A model generated the notes under the pieces. The model saw nothing but the letters and a program-made list of their open reading frames with translations, did not search any database and was not told where the DNA came from. Shown here in pieces: positions 5,691 to 6,156 of a DNA stretch of 6,156 bases. Position numbers and translations under genes: made by a program. Position 1 is the stretch's first letter. Every line of letters starts with the position of its first letter. Source of the DNA: an uncultured Treponema sp. GTDB lineage: Bacteria; Spirochaetota; Spirochaetia; Treponematales; Treponemataceae. The stretch covers positions 1 to 6,156 of the forward strand of contig CAMNHD010000107.1 in the NCBI GenBank assembly GCA_946538875.1. Direction: 5' to 3'.

Positions 5691-6156
5691 CTAGAACACC
5701 CATCCCACAGACAGCTTTATTCCAAAGAATGCTTCGCCGGCAGGACCACCATAGTTCCAGTTGCAGAACGGAAGCATTCCCGTTACGCTTGGTCCTACTC
5801 CAAAGTATAGGCCGTTTTCCCCTGGAACAGTGCATAATTCAAGCGAAATATTGTATAAGGGGATAAAGATTAGCCCGAACGGGATGAAAATACCTCCCAC
5901 AGCTCCTGTCAGTTTAAGTTCTCCGTGACGGGATTTCGCTTTTTCCGGGGAGAAGATTAAAGCAGTGCTTCCTGTAACAAACAGACTTGGTAAAACGATA
6001 ATCTCTGGAACACCAATTGTGCTGAGTCCTATTCCGGTGCGCCAGCGGGAACCTTCCTTGCATTCGCTCAGGTGCTCGTAAGATATAAATGGAATTGGCA
6101 GCGCCATGGAAAGATCTTCTACGGTATTCTCGTCAAGACCGTAGATGATGCCTTCC
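5691..6156 (-). CDS. Probable outer-membrane beta-barrel protein, C-terminal part (5' end outside window)
   Basis: The frame is open from the right edge to TAG at 5693-5691, giving at least 155 residues. The Met at 6107 is probably internal, because the frame continues upstream to the edge. I do not recognise a named family. The sequence is rich in Gly and aromatics, and amphipathic stretches alternate with short polar turns (GIGLSTIGVPEIIVLPSLFVTG, then FGVGPSVTGMLPF). It ends with AFFGIKLSVGWVF, whose alternating hydrophobics and terminal Phe match the C-terminal signal read by the BAM complex in diderm bacteria. An outer-membrane barrel is therefore the best reading, with moderate confidence. 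Its stop lies 42 bp from that of the convergent LuxR-type gene, with no clear terminator between them. The N-terminal signal peptide, if any, is outside the window. Confidence 0.65.
   Translation of the reverse strand, partial: EGIIYGLDENTVEDLSMALPIPFISYEHLSECKEGSRWRTGIGLSTIGVPEIIVLPSLFVTGSTALIFSPEKAKSRHGELKLTGAVGGIFIPFGLIFIPLYNISLELCTVPGENGLYFGVGPSVTGMLPFCNWNYGGPAGEAFFGIKLSVGWVF

Overview
The window looks like chromosomal DNA of a diderm bacterium, with short intergenic gaps, purine-rich ribosome binding sites and sigma70-type promoters. A spirochaete of the Treponema type is my best guess. It rests on the style of the proteins: a LemA lipoprotein with a loose lipobox, a membrane-anchored LuxR-type regulator, and a beta-barrel-like protein ending in Phe. 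No marker gene fixes the taxonomy. There is no phage, transposon, CRISPR or defence-island signature. Nothing I can read is clearly a new biological system.

Left part (1-2858): the 3' end of an unidentified plus-strand gene meets a convergent minus-strand operon. That operon reads lemA, then a COG3762-like membrane TPM-domain protein, then a YgcG-like TPM protein with a Gly/His-rich tail. A promoter (TTGACC-N17-TAATTT) precedes lemA. The two TPM genes overlap as TGATG and are probably translationally coupled. The three products would form a cell-envelope module: a lipoprotein with a coiled-coil-like fold and two membrane-anchored TPM domains of different topology.

Middle part (2859-4781): a minus-strand gene encodes a membrane-anchored GGDEF-EAL protein. 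Its GGDEF domain is degenerate (YADNF, metal-binding Asp residues lost), while all expected EAL catalytic residues are present, so it should degrade c-di-GMP rather than make it. Upstream is an AT-rich 333-bp gap with an inverted repeat that has two alternative partners, and a 12-bp direct repeat containing TTCGAA. Then comes a compact tRNA unit with its own promoter, a CAU-anticodon tRNA (probably the lysidine-modified Ile2 isoacceptor, less likely elongator Met) and a strong intrinsic terminator.

Right part (4782-6156): a plus-strand gene for a six-helix membrane protein with a C-terminal LuxR-type DNA-binding domain converges on the 3' part of a minus-strand gene. That second gene probably encodes an outer-membrane beta-barrel protein and runs off the right edge.
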